Positions 46,655 to 58,189 of a stretch of 64,000 bases of DNA are shown one piece after another; within the stretch, counting starts at the first letter, position 1; each line of letters starts with the position of its first letter. The translations under genes and the position numbers were made by a program. The notes beneath the pieces are model-generated. The model was not told the DNA's origin, did not search any database, and was given only the letters and a program-made list of their open reading frames with translations. The DNA is from Zygnema cylindricum. Taxonomy: Eukaryota > Streptophyta > Zygnematophyceae > Zygnematales > Zygnemataceae. The DNA lies in NCBI GenBank assembly GCA_037447655.1, contig JBBHKE010001340.1:26357-90356 (forward strand), in the 5' to 3' direction.

Positions 46655-47258
46655 TGAAAACCTTTAAATAGGCGTTGTCTGTGCGTTCGCGCGACCCAAA
46701 ACGGCATGTTCCTTACGGCCACGTCAGCGACGACGACCACGACAGCGACAGGGACCACCACAACGACAGCCACATTACCACAAAAGCGACGTCGACGGCG
46801 ACAGCGACCACGACAACGACAGGGACAGTGGCGGCGGATAGCAACCACGACCACGAACATACCGACACCGACCGAGTCACTTTAAAAAGAGGACCATCCA
46901 AAAACGCAGGACCATCCAAGGAAAAGGTACGGGTGATTTTTTTTTTCGAACGAGCAAAATAAACGGGCATGATAAATGGGCATGATAAACGGGGAGGATA
47001 AACGGGCACGATAAACGGGCAGGATAAACGGGCACAATAAACGGGCAGGATAAACTGGCACGATAAACTGGCCGAATGATCAAGGATGATAAATGGGACA
47101 CGGTCCATGCCCGCGTAACGGGCATTGATTTGTCTAGTCTCTAATTTTTTTTAAAAAAATTGGTTGTTGTTTTTAAAACCTTTAAATAGGCGGTGTTTGT
47201 GCGTCGCCGCGACTCAAAACGGCTTGTCCCTTACGGCCACGGCAGCGACGACGACCGC
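46655..47258 (+). repeat. Direct repeats of about 85 bp followed by (CGACAN)n simple sequence
   Basis: AAAACCTTTAAATAGGCG at about 46657 recurs at about 47177. Both run on through TGTGCGT, CAAAACGGC, CTTACGGCCACG and GCAGCGACGACGACC into degenerate CGACAA/CCACGA hexamers (46720-46860 and 47235-47310, resuming 47545-47665). They are two copies of one unit about 520 bp apart. Confidence 0.82.
46959..47075 (+). repeat. 13-bp tandem repeat, nine units
   Basis: Nine consecutive units of ATAAACGGGCACG with one to three substitutions each. The antisense frame reads a repetitive P-F-I/V-P-V-Y pattern, a by-product of the repeat. Confidence 0.93.
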
Positions 47259-47315
47259 GACAATGTCAACGACAGTGACGACCACCACGACAACGACCTT
47301 AGACGGCGACAGCTA

Positions 47316-47538
47316 CACCGTGAATTGTTATTAGTGTTAATGTTTTTTTCGTCTAAAAAAGCATTGTTTCTCCCAACACACGTGCCCGATTTTATATCTG
47401 ACGGTTGCGATTCAAAGGTAAGTTTCTCAACTTCGATTGGCGGTCTCAAATTGAAAAATGAAAATCGGACAAATGTGTACGGAGAAATGGTGTTTTGAGT
47501 GGCGAAAAAACTATTAACCCTAATAGCGATTCGAGGTG
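47316..47538. mobile_element. TA-type MITE, 223 bp, best-preserved copy
   Basis: Flanked by TA (47314-47315, 47539-47540). The left end is CACCGTGAATTGTTATTAGT and the right, reversed, CACCTCGAATCGCTATTAGG. Subterminal inverted words include TTTTTTCG and ACACGTGCCCGATTTT against its inverse AAAATCGGACAAATGTGT. It is inserted in the CGACAN simple repeat. There is no coding capacity. TA duplication and size fit a Tc1/mariner-type (Stowaway-like) MITE. Confidence 0.9.
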
Positions 47539-48034
47539 TACCACGATAGCGACGTCAACGACGACATCGACAACGACAACGAAAACGACAACAATAGCGA
47601 CAGCGACCACAGAAGCGACGCCGACGACGACAATGACCACGACCACGACCACGACCACGACTAGGTTACTTTAAAAATAGGCGCGCCAAAAGTGACGCAA
47701 AAGTTGTACATGTCTCGTATTAAAGTAGGGCAGGTCGGATGAAGTGGCGCAAATGGTGTAGATGTTACAAGCAAACGTTAAATGAGTTAAGGATTGTTAA
47801 GGAACCAATTATAAAACATCCAAAATATAAAATTGTTGTGTTAATGTGTTTTATTTTAACCCAATTCATGAAAATGGCGAAAAATGTGTAGATTTTAGTA
47901 GCAAACTTTAAGGTCACTTTGCAGTATCAAAGTGTTTGTGATGCATCTAGGTCGCTCCTGTGTTGTTAAAGAAATCACCATACAGTTGTTATTGCAAATT
48001 GTATAGATGTCATGTTTTGAAATAGGCCAGTTCG

Positions 48035-48385
48035 TGAAAAAAACATAAACTGGCCCAACATGAGGTTGACCTAAAGTTAAAAAAGAATGAGATACGCTTT
48101 GCTAAACTGCATAGAATATATACTGAACAACTTTTTTTTCAACAACAACGAGTTGAGGAAGAAATAGTGAGACGTGGAATTAAAAAAAATGATGTTGTTC
48201 ACCACATCAATCAATGTAGCCAAGGAGAGACCGAAGAATATGCACGCATGTTGTATCTACACCGCATAGAACGTCAAAGTGAGTCAAAAGAACTACTTGA
48301 CACTAGAAAATGCACGGAAGGTGATCGCCAATGTCAACGTATGACAACTATATGTGGCACTGTCGCATGTCACATCTTAAGCTAA
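48035..48385 (+). CDS. Unrecognised K/E/Q-rich reading frame, likely element-derived remnant
   Basis: An open stretch of about 115 codons without an initial ATG near its start. It has an amphipathic helical pattern (EVDLKLKKNEIRFAKLHRIY, FFQQQRVEEEIVRRGIKK) and stops at 48383-48385. It resembles the coiled C-terminal parts of DNA-binding proteins that accompany some DNA transposons, but there is no diagnostic motif. The upstream frame is closed. It may be the last exon of an unknown gene or a transposon fragment. Confidence 0.4.
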
Positions 48386-49592
48386 TGTAAAAGTGTTAAT
48401 TGAAAACTCGATACTTGAAGATGACAAAATTCATGTTTTAAAAAAGACTGCATAGGTATATATCTTTGAAGACACTTACGTTTGCCACACTGTTACCTCT
48501 TTAACGGGATATTCTTGTTGTTTGGAAGTGTGTGTGTATTTGTTGCTGAAAAAATCACTCTATGGTTGTTGTTCCGATATAGATTGTATAGAGACTTTTC
48601 AAATATAATGCATGTCATACAATTGCTTATTGATCACATAAACGTATGTTTGTATAATACTTTGTTCAGGGCTTAATAAAGCGTGATAAAATAACACACG
48701 GTGCAAACCCGTATGAATAAAACACGACACGAACCATGCTCGTGTAATAGGCATTAATTGACTTGTTACAAAAAAATGTGAGACGCGACACGTTGGATAG
48801 AGCATACTTGTTAAGATGGCAACCAACGGAGATCAAAAAATTTCGCACACGATATACGCATTCAAAAATCCAACAAAAAATACAAACAAAATGTCGTAAC
48901 GCACTTTCGTCACGTTATTTCTGTTAGCGCCCATTCTTCACACTATTTTTTGCAGCGCTCATTCGTCACGCGAAAAAACATGAACCCTGAAATGACAAGG
49001 TGGTATCTGGCAAAGCGTTTACATAAAGTACAAAAGTTGTGTTGAACGATGACCTGATACGCACGTACATGGTACGCAAATGAAGATTTTTGGTCGGTGT
49101 GAAAATCATTGACGATTTTCAATATACAATATTAACTCACGTGGTACCACTAAATTGTGAATACGTGGATTACAGACTCTGCGCAATGGAACTTTGTTCA
49201 AATTGTAGCATTCTATAATGTTGGCCGTACAGTTACATAATCTATTGGTGGAACGTCACCCTAAGACAGCATTGATAGAACAGCTAAAAAAACGATAAAA
49301 AGAGACACCCCAAATTGGCGGAAGTGTTCACCCATTTTTTTTGGACCATCAACCGCGGCATAGGTGACACGTGAGCATTTATATTAGCGGGTACGGATTT
49401 CCACCAACCTAGCCGAAAACATTTTACATTTTACCTCGTCTTGTTGTCCCTTTCCATGTCCTTTGTTGGCTTGCCTTTGTTTGTGTGTTAAGGTAGGTGC
49501 CCATGTAACCGGAACTTTGAAGTACTTTCCATTTAAGTGAAGACTCTCCGTACTACTTTTCAAAGCGTTCCAATGTGCGAAAATGAAATCGG

Positions 49593-50273
49593 TAGTGTTG
49601 TGTATTGGGAAAAAACTAAGCGCGATAAAACCGATACTGATAGTTATCAACGGTGAGGGGTCTTAATACATCGCTCAGAGACTAACAAGTTTCTTATCGG
49701 CGATAAGTGGAAAAAAATATAGTACGCTATAAAATAGTACTTTATAATACATTATATTATATTTAACATTGTATATAGCGTGGCATGCTATGTAAGCCAA
49801 ACTATTCGGTACTCTATATAATAGAAGAACGGTACACATCGAATCGTTATTAGCGTATTGAACGCTAATTCGGCTCCCCCAAATTTTTCCCAAATTCTCA
49901 AACAGAATTATCCATACTATTATAAAAAAACCCTCATTGCTAATTAGAGTAAATGATTTATTTGAAAATGTTCAAATTCCCAATTATTGTTAATAACGGT
50001 AATTATTCTTATACGCTAAAAAAACTTCTACGCTAATAAATATTCGCGGTGTAGTACAGTACAACATCATAAATTGTATAGATGTACGGTTCGAACCGTA
50101 CAACTATCGCCTATAAATATCGAAAGACTGTTATCGCGATAAAATACAGATATGATCGGTTTTTCATAGCGATAACAACGATACTGATGTATCTTGACAA
50201 TTTATTGATTATAGGTAGGCAAAGTAAATGGGCATGTCGGTTGTCAACAAATGGCTACCGATACACAACTCTA
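49593..50273. mobile_element. Second hAT-like palindromic element, 681 bp
   Basis: It begins TAGTGTTGTGTATTGGGA and ends CTACCGATACACAACTCTA, matching the termini of 21105-21994, with the same TATCG-rich subterminal zones. Flanking octamers GAAATCGG and AAAGTTGG are a diverged 8-bp target duplication. Comparison with the uninterrupted host sequence shows these bases are present once there. A TA-type MITE is inserted at 49835-50051. Confidence 0.87.
49835..50051. mobile_element. TA-type MITE, 217 bp, inside the hAT-like element
   Basis: Flanked by TA on both sides. The ends are CACATCGAATCGTTATTAGC and, reversed, CACCGCGAATATTTATTAGC. It has the same length (217 bp) as the copy at 59417-59633 and is the youngest layer of a three-level nest. 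Confidence 0.88.
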
Positions 50274-50344
50274 AAAGTTGGAAATTTGAAATGTGACGAT
50301 TGTAGTCGTGGGCACAACTTGTGACGATTTGATTTTCAATTTCG

Positions 50345-50425
50345 TTTCTGCCTTCTTTATTTTGTTTCTTCCCATGTACTCAAATGGTTTACCATCGTGC
50401 TTTCTTAATGAAGTCAATCATTCTA
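50345..50425 (+). mobile_element. Dispersed 3'-tail repeat, short copy
   Basis: CTTCCCATGTACTCAAATGG is followed by TTTACCATCGTGC and TTTCTTAATGAAGTC, a diverged match to 34075-34122. Confidence 0.58.
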
Positions 50426-51222
50426 CAATGATTAGTAACAAGCAAATAAACCTTGCTCCCATTCACATCCAAAATGGCTTACCAGGGAGTATGCGTTCGT
50501 GTACTTAATGATTTTAGTCCTATGTTCTCATACATGTAAATGTAGATGTACATATGCTCGTTATCCGATATTCAACCGTGCATTTCATATTCTAATTGCG
50601 AGATATGCTTATTGAAGCTCGCCTATTAATCTTCAATATTTAGTGTGGGACGCTTAATGTTCCGTTGAAGACAACAGTTGCTCAAAGCTTTGTCAATGAT
50701 TCAAATTCGATTTTCCCAAAGGGTGGTCACTACGCAATAGTTGAACGATGGAGAGTTGTGTAGAGCTGCATTTCTTACTGGGAATTTATTTATTTTATTT
50801 ATTTATTTTTGTTGTTTTTGTTGTTATTGTTGTTTATCAGATGCAACTTGAGAAGGCCACACCTTGGCCTCCTCCGGTGTACCAACAATAAATAAAATGC
50901 ACCAATCTTGCAATGGAGGGCTGTTCGCTTGCCCGGTGAAACATGCTCTATTCTTACATGCACGATTATTTCAAAACTGTGTAGATTCACAAGAAAAAAG
51001 GTTGTCAAAGTTGCGAATCTTGAACAACTGGTTTCGTATGTAAAACCTCATTTCCGTATTGGAAACTAGGAAGAGAGAAAGGCAGGGGTGAAGGGAGGGT
51101 GTGAAGGGAGGGAAATGCCCATACGCACAATCAACTATAACTGTTCCATGTGCTATAAAATTACCTCAGTTCTGTAAAAAATATCAAACAGTGCTATGCA
51201 CGCACAAAAATGTCCCTGCTTA

Positions 51223-51438
51223 CATCCTGTAACGCTATTAGTGGTAGTGTGTTTTCCTGACTTCAAAACAGCTTTTTTCCGTAAAAACTTTTGGCATTGT
51301 TAATCCGACGGTTGCGATGGATGGCTAAGATTCTTACCTTCCAGTTAAGGACTCCAAACGAAAAAGTCGGACAGGTGTGCACAGAGAAAAGTTCATCAAA
51401 AGGCAGAAAAAAACATCAAAGCTAATAATGACACACGG
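51223..51438. mobile_element. TA-type MITE, 216 bp
   Basis: The left side TA|CATCCTGTAACGCTATTAGT pairs with the right side, reversed, TA|CCGTGTGTCATTATTAGC. The interior GGACAGGTGTGCACAGAGAA is shared with the copies at 14616 and 54712. Confidence 0.72.
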
Positions 51439-52041
51439 TATAGTTTTCAGACGACTCCAGCGCCAGACAATACCTGGGGCTTGTATAACATTGTATGACA
51501 AAATACACCTTCCTCCTCCCAAACAACCACAGTTATAAACGTAAAGAAAACATTTTTTATCCACACCATCTTATTTTACTCGTATGGCCAAACGTGTTTC
51601 AAATAGTATGACTGAGACATTTTTGCTTTAGGAAGACAAGTCATCAAATAGAAAAGGTAAGAAATTGATGTTTTTTTCTGATGTTGTCTGGCTTTTATTT
51701 CTTTATGGGTCCGTAGCAGAAAATGGGTCACTGAGGAAAGACTTTCCCTTTCCCAAAGCGCCAAAACGATCGACAAAAAAACAGTCGGAATATCTCGATG
51801 GTTGAAAATTCTGTACGAATCTTTTACTAAAGGGGCCACTTACCTAAAGAAAACTTTAGAACAACAACTATGAATCTGAGAGCTACAATACCAGAAGATG
51901 CAAATTGATGGCCGAAAGATCTGTATCAATCTTCTACTTAGGAACCACTTGCCTACAAAACTTATCTTACGACTATCGAATCTGAGAGCTACAAATACAA
52001 ATTGCCATAAAAGATAACATCCCCTTTAAGATAACAATCCG

Positions 52042-52108
52042 GCTTTATTAAGAAACGCTCGATGGTAAACCATCTGAGTACAATAGAAACAAAAAAAAGA
52101 GGGAAGGC
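52042..52108 (-). mobile_element. Dispersed 3'-tail repeat, short copy
   Basis: The minus-strand reading GTACTCAGATGGTTTACCAT, CGAGCG and TTTCTTAATAAAGCC matches the family end. It lies just downstream of the CPBP protease stop codon. Confidence 0.58.
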
Positions 52109-52142
52109 CAAAACGGAAGTGAAAAACATAACTGAGTCCTTT

Positions 52143-55100
52143 TCAACGACAACTCAGCGAGAGTACGATCCCATTGACGACTCCGTGAACGACCAACGGA
52201 GCCATGAGATTGCCGGTCCATCCGTAAACACTACCGAGAATCATTGCCTGTGGTGTGAGTACAAAAACTAAACGAGACGAACCGTGAGCGAGCGCAAAAA
52301 GAATAGAACTCACGACAAGTGCCACGGAAAAAGGCATCCACTGCTTCAAACATGGGAGAAGAAATGCCCTGAACAAAATTTCCTCCTTAAGAGGTCCCAA
52401 ACCGCAACAGACGAGAGTTGTCACCAAAACTGATATCGGACCACCTCCGAGAAGACTCTCCAAAAATTGGCGAGCCTCGGCCTTCATAAGATCCTGCATA
52501 CCAAACTCTGTATGCAGTTACAGGACTGTTTGTGCCTCAAGACCGAGCGATATGTTGGATAAATAGGGAGGATAATTGAACAGTGCAGTTTCACCTCGCC
52601 TTGACTCATATTCAGATTCTTCACTTGAAGACCAATTTAAAGACAAATTACGCAATTTCAAGTACAAACACATCCAGTTGTTACTTATTTATGAACGACC
52701 ATAGGTCACAACGTTACATATTTCCTCATCCCTGTCAGCCTAAAAAAACCTCCAAAGCCTTGTTCAGTTCCGGTGGGAATCCTCGACCTGCATTAGTGGT
52801 TACCCCAAATACCGGCGAGAGAGAAACAGGACTTACCTGACCCCCCAAAAGGCGCTCTGAAATGACCTCACAACCAGCGACCAGGATGAGTCCGACAACG
52901 GCGGCCAGTAACCAGCCTCTCTTCCCTTTCCACTTTCCAATATCGAGTTGAAAATATCCTTCCTTCAAACCGGTCGACTGAATAGTCGCCAAAACGCTTA
53001 ACACACCAAAGGCCTCCACCGCCATTAAGAAGAGGGCCTGTTGCCAGTTACGCATGATATTTATTAGTCAACAGTTCTTGGGAAAAGTGAAAAACAGACA
53101 TCGAAGAGTTTTCGGAGTAACCATGTACAAGTCCAGAAAGAAAACGCAGTGTACAAACTCACGAACTACACCGTGTATCGCTATTAGCATCTATGTTTTT
53201 TTCGCCGTTTAAATCAACGTTTCTCCCTGCACACGAGTCCGATTTCAGTTTGGAGGCCGCCAATCGGATGGTAAGAATCTTGGCTTTCCATCCCAACTGT
53301 CAGATTAGCAACCAGAAAAGTGTGCAAGGAGAAAAGATGGCGATTATTTTTTTGACTCGAATACACAATAGGGAACAATCAGTGAAGGACTGAGAAAAGG
53401 ACCATTTTTTCCAGAAATTTGCTAATTAGTCACCTCAAAAGCTGGTGTGAAAGATGCTAAAATACAGCAGCTGGGTGCAAGACGACTGGCATATGTGGGA
53501 TAGGTAAACATTGAATGAAAGGGACAAAAAAAAAGTACCTGTAGAAGCACGGACAGTCCTGAGGGAGGTAATAAGGGGGACAGGAAGAAATATCAAACGA
53601 AGGCGATAAAAAAACATCAAACGACGGCAGTAGTAGAGGCAAAGCACGGTCAGTGCAGAAACGGTTAAAGCTCCAAAACTTACCTTCACCAGTGAGCTAA
53701 ACTGTGAGTTTGGGCCATCCCGGCGAAGGCGGCTATGGATGCCGTTTGGAGCACGAACATTACCACCAATGCCGCCACCATTTTGGACAAACTTAACTCG
53801 CCAGATAAAGGAAGGAGCCAGACATTGGCATTTCCCGCCTGGCAAAAAAAGGATACACAGTGAATCGCTATTAGCGTTAAGAAACATATAGCACGAGGCT
53901 TAATTTAGTGTTCCTGGTTCTATTTTAGATCCGAGCAACGTGGACGGTTTTCAACCGTATACCAAAAAAGTGTTCAAATAGAATTGACACTAATTTTTAT
54001 CCCGGGTGCTAAAAAAAAACCCGTCAACGAATTAGTTTTATTAACGCTAGCATGAAAAACGAGAGAAGCACGATAAGGATATACACAAATTATAGCTACC
54101 CGTTTTGACCTTGACATGCAATAAAGAAAAACGAACTAAAACCCATTGCCCCATCAGAAAAAAGCCCCTTCATTTCAAATATATACACTGCAAACTCCTC
54201 TTTCCACAAAAACAGACACACGTTTCACTTTATCTGCATTTCGCTAGGAAAAGGCTTCCAGAAATGGATTAAGTCACTTGACAAACTACGCCAACTTTCT
54301 TCTATTGTCAGTTCTTGTATTCGTCTTGTTCCTCCAACCAGTCCTTTTAGTTCTTATACGGTGTATTCTTTCTCTAATCAGTTTTCATGGTCTAATCAAA
54401 TAAAAATAAAATTGGAAGGCTAAGATACCATTTCCACTTGACCGGGCGATTGCAACATTAATGGCGGTTTACAATACAGTCAGACTCAAGAGAAAGTGTT
54501 GAAAGAGATCAGAGACGCTTAATTATGCTGCCAAAGCGTGTTGTTTCAGAAAAGGTCAAACCAAATTGGCAAAAATCGGTACACAATTTCACACGGAAAT
54601 AAGATTGGCTGTCTGAAGAAATAGCAAAAGGTTGCAGTAGGAAACGGTGATCATTCGTTTCAACAGGCATTCTGACACTCTGAAGAGATGATTAAACTAG
54701 ACTCTACATTACAACGTATATCCCTATTAGTGACAATGTTTTATTTTGACCTTTAAACTCATTTTTCTCTGTGCACACTCGTCAAAAAGGTAATATTCTT
54801 ATCTTTCAATTAGAAGTCTCCAACTAGAAATTAGAAACATGTGCAAAGAGAAAAGTTGACTTAAGTGGCAAAAAAACATTAACGCTGATAGCAATAAATG
54901 ATGTAGTTTCATCGTCTGTTTCTGCCAAAAACTGGAAGACATCAACTTGTATCGATCGATTATTCTGGTTTTAGTTATAACCATGGAACCCTTATTTTGG
55001 ACATGATAATTCGCTCTAGCAATAAAATTATGCTCGCATGATTGAAAATAAAATCTAACATCAATGGAAAAATAGTATGAACAAAGAAATAGTGTAAGAA

Positions 55101-56369
55101 AAGAATATTATCCACCCAAGAAGGACAACAAACATGGCATACTGAAACATTGCTTATTGCTGGTTGTCTCCATAATTCTTGAGGGTTATAATAGAATCCA
55201 TCCTCTTTCACATGCAAGAAGCAAAAATGACCTTTCTAAAGCTACGGAGTGAATTGTTTTTAGCAATGTTATTTTCTCCACTTCAATTAACTCTTTTTCG
55301 TGCAAGTGTGTTAGGTTCCTCGTTTGGAGAATGCCAATAGGAAGGTACAACCTTTACCTTTGAATCAGAAGCGTCGAATTTAAAATCCATTGAGAGGGAA
55401 AAGGAAAGTATTTTTTAAAGGTGAGAAAAAAACATTGACTCTAATCGCGATCGTGGTGTACTGGCTAGTCGGTATTAGTGTTACTAACACTAATTCGGAC
55501 GGCCAATTTTTGAATCATAAAATAGTGTTAATAACTCTACTCAAGTGAGTGAAATTAAATTAGCCACGTCACCTACACTCAATAGTTATTGAGAGTCCGT
55601 TTCTTGGCACGTTTGGTGCTCTTTTCTCCTTTAGAGCCTTTAGAATCAAAAAGCTTATTATTGGCTGAGGATTTGAAATACCATACCGGAAATGTCGCTT
55701 TAATAAATTCTCTTACACATATTATGATGCGCAGTTTAGCATGACGTGACAATAAGGACTCCATAATAAAAACTTTGATGAAAGAGAAAACTATCATAAG
55801 AATGAGAATGAAAAAAAAAACAGGCAACAGACCTTCCCCATGATCCTCAATTTGAGAACAATCAACACCATTTTTGGAGTTCCATATTTCGACTGATCAA
55901 CAACAGCGTAATTTTTTTGGCGAAAGGTACACTAATAGGGTGTACTAAGCACTGTACGAATTAGTAATGATATAATAGCATTACAACTGACCTTCGAGAA
56001 ATCTTGGCTCAATTCCGTACAACCATTGCCGTTGTAGGACTCCAAATGAGGACAAAATGTCGACGGTTTCCTAGAGAGTCTTTGAAAGCCAAAACCCTCT
56101 CCATCTCTTCTGAACCCTTCAAAACCTGAAAACGACAAAAGTGATACTGAAGGGAGAGAACAGACAGCGAGAGGGCTTCTAGAGAGCCTGGTACAAGAGT
56201 CACACGACGAAGGTACTTTTTTTCTGTACGGATGGACGGGAAAAGACAACGCGTGCGGTCTTGATTTTGAAAGTCGTCGAAGAGGCTGAGAAGCTGAGGG
56301 GTGTAGGGAAGCTCTAAGAGAGGGCGAGAGAGTACAATTGGAGAGAAGTGAAGGGCAGGGAGGCGTCAT
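52143..56369 (-). CDS. CPBP (CAAX/Abi-type) intramembrane protease, predicted plastid-targeted
   Basis: Minus-strand exons are 56369-55992 (126 codons), 53838 to about 53690, 53037-52837 (67 codons) and 52493-52143 (117 codons with stop). Exon 1 is Ser/Pro/Arg-rich and almost free of acids over its first 70 residues (MTPPCPSLLSNCTLSPSLRA), like a chloroplast transit peptide. The next exons encode membrane segments (KMVAALVVMFVLQTASIAAF, GWLLAAVVGLILVAG). The last carries the family motifs KEEILFR, FALAH and VVHGVVN, the glutamate/histidine/asparagine set of CPBP proteases. Length and order resemble the Arabidopsis At1g14270 type. A phase conflict between exons 2 and 3 suggests a missed micro-exon of length 1 modulo 3. 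Introns hold several MITEs. Substrate and role are unknown. Confidence 0.88.
53169..53368. mobile_element. TA-type MITE, 200 bp, in CPBP intron 2
   Basis: The left side TA|CACCGTGTATCGCTATTAGC pairs with the right side, reversed, TA|TTGTGTATTCGAGTCAAA. Interior words TTTCTCCCTGCACACGAGTC and GTGTGCAAGGAGAAAAGATG are inverted partners. It lies between the exons at 53838 and 53037. Confidence 0.8.
53856..54053. mobile_element. TA-type MITE next to a CPBP splice acceptor (one end diverged)
   Basis: The left edge TA|CACAGTGAATCGCTATTAGC is near-perfect. TTAACGCTAG near 54040-54050 is a decayed inverse. The clean end lies 18 nt from the first base of the CPBP exon at 53838, so the element forms the intron sequence just upstream of the acceptor. 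Confidence 0.65.
54712..54903. mobile_element. TA-type MITE, 192 bp, in CPBP intron 1
   Basis: The left side TA|CAACGTATATCCCTATTAGT pairs with the right side, reversed, TA|CATCATTTATTGCTATCAGC. The interior TTTTTCTCTGTGCACACTCG is inverted near 54835-54855. Confidence 0.78.
55245..55458. mobile_element. TA-type MITE, 214 bp, in CPBP intron 1
   Basis: The left side TA|CGGAGTGAATTGTTTTTAGC pairs with the right side, reversed, TA|CACCACGATCGCGATTAGA. It is the third copy in this intron, with a diverged interior. Confidence 0.75.
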
Positions 56370-56579
56370 GATACCTCTCTAGTGAGAATGGTACGAAGGA
56401 GAGGGGAAAGACGATAAATGAGCGGCGAAGATTTTGCGTTTAAAAGCTAAAACGACAGAATCGATGTTTAAACGTGAAAGCGTGCGGAAATTTCAAGGGG
56501 AGTCCACGCACGAAACGCAAATTTTCCGTATTAAAAATTCGTGCGGTCACAAGACATTACGGTAAAGTGCTGCACTGTA

Positions 56580-56700
56580 CAGCGTGTATCGCTACTAGTG
56601 GTAACATTTTTTCTTCGTACACACTTGTCCGAGTTTTAAGATGAGACCGCCAATCGGAAGCTGGGAATCATACCTCTCAATCGCAACTTTCTGTTTCTAA
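56580..56700. mobile_element. Truncated TA-type MITE upstream of the CPBP gene
   Basis: The left end TA|CAGCGTGTATCGCTACTAGT is followed by TACACACTTGTCCGAGTTTT and AATCGGAAGCTGGGAATCAT, as in the left half of the 14616-14838 copy. The right half is missing. Confidence 0.7.
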
Positions 56701-58189
56701 AATGCCATGTTTTTTTCAACCCCAATTGAAAGATCTATTTGCTTTTCAATTTATTTGCTTTTCAAGTTTTAAACTGAGTAATAATTGCTTTAATTCGTAC
56801 TTGTAAATATAAATTCGTTTAGAATTACCAATTTTCTTCATCGATTTTTATCATTCATTAACGTTGTCATTTTTTTCATTTTTTTTGCCCACATTTATTG
56901 AGTTTTCTTTAACTCTTCGTTTTTTGTGAAAGATAGGACCACTGAAAGTTATGGAATGTGTGCCAAAATAATCTGATGTTGAATTCCTCCCAAATTATTG
57001 TGTTTTTAGGAAATTACATTATTTGCAAAACTGACATGTCTTTCCAAACGTACCTCGCTTATAGTAAATTTTTTCCTAATGGTAGTCATCCTTTCGACCT
57101 AAATGTGCAAATATACATAGAAGCTTCAGCCTCTGAAATAAGCCTCCTTCACTAAGCCTCTTTCAATAAGCCTCTTTCAGGATGTTTGGTTTATTTTAAA
57201 ATGTAAAGAAAAGAGAATGGTTAATCATAGAAAACGTGGACTACTGTCAAATTTTATTGCAAAATTTTTTTTTTTGGGATGAGTTGGGAGTGGTGTATAA
57301 ATAGCAGAGAAATCATCCAAAATAATGACAACCAAAATTATTTGGATTTTTTTAATAGGAATAGATACATGAGAGAAAAAAGAGGTTTATAAGGTTTATA
57401 TGTGCTGTTGCAAAACAATTGCTTTTTTTTCCGTAGGAATGGAGAATGATGTAATTGTTAAAAGGCACACACAAACAAGGATCGACTCACTTCACAAACA
57501 ATAAACCAAGATGATGCATAGAGGAAGCTTACACATAAATAAATCTCAATCACCTCATGACATGTCACATCGACAAAATATAAATATATTAAGCCGAGGC
57601 TTTTCCAAAACAATCTCTCACTCTTACCAATCTAACTCACTCAGATTACTAACTCTCGTTTATCTTTTATTCTCACTCACTCTCACACTGAATACATTTT
57701 TTATGGATATCTTTCCTAACTCTACTAACTCACTAAACACTCACTACAATGATTAAGAAACAAATACAACTGAAATCAATACATCGCAAAATGTTCCTTA
57801 ACGTAACGACCAGACGCACGCTGAGTGCGCCTGCCATAGCCTGCATCAAGCTACCTCTACTCTGACAAATATCTGAAACAAGATGCGGCAGGATCGTAGA
57901 AGGATCGGCCGTACAAAGGTATTGCCGCTTCGTCGCACACATAGAGTATTTCCGCGGACGAAAAGATCGCGTCACGCGTCGCGAACATGAAGTATTACGC
58001 GGACGCCAAATCGCGCTTCGCGAACCAGCATTTCCGTGAAATCGTCCCACGACCGTACAAAGAAATAGTGATCGCACCGAACCGTCACAAATGTACCACA
58101 CAAAACGAAACATCATCGTCGCACTGAAACGAGCCAAACATTGACGGCGCGATTTTGGTCGACGCCGATTCGCCCAATATCCTAACATT
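56701..58189. other. Intergenic; one long unrecognised minus-strand frame
   Basis: AT-rich to about 57750, then a GC-richer part carrying a minus-strand open frame (58293-57733, 186 codons). The frame begins inside the neighbouring Harbinger-like sequence and has many Arg, Cys and Ser residues. It shows no known domain, so it is not called as a gene. Confidence 0.4.

Larger units (their letters stand above)
49491..50336. mobile_element. Harbinger-like element fragment interrupted by two nested elements
   Basis: The left end is TTA|AGGTAGGTGCCCATGTAACC. Sequence to 49592 matches the reverse complement of 20832-20940 (CTCCGTACTACTTT, AATGTGCGAAAATGAAATCG). It resumes at 50282 with ATTTGAAATGTGACGATTGT, matching the continuation in the 19.9-20.9 kb copy. 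The hAT-like element 49593-50273 splits it. Confidence 0.8.

Noticed and set aside
46720-47665. CRISPR-like regular repeats in the CGACAN and 13-bp arrays
   Set aside because: There are no unique spacers. These are degenerate simple or tandem repeats in a eukaryotic genome.
53435-53887. 150-codon minus-strand frame overlapping a CPBP exon
   Set aside because: It uses a different frame from the membrane-segment frame that matches the CPBP family. It ends in phase with the next exon, but its sequence is not membrane-like.
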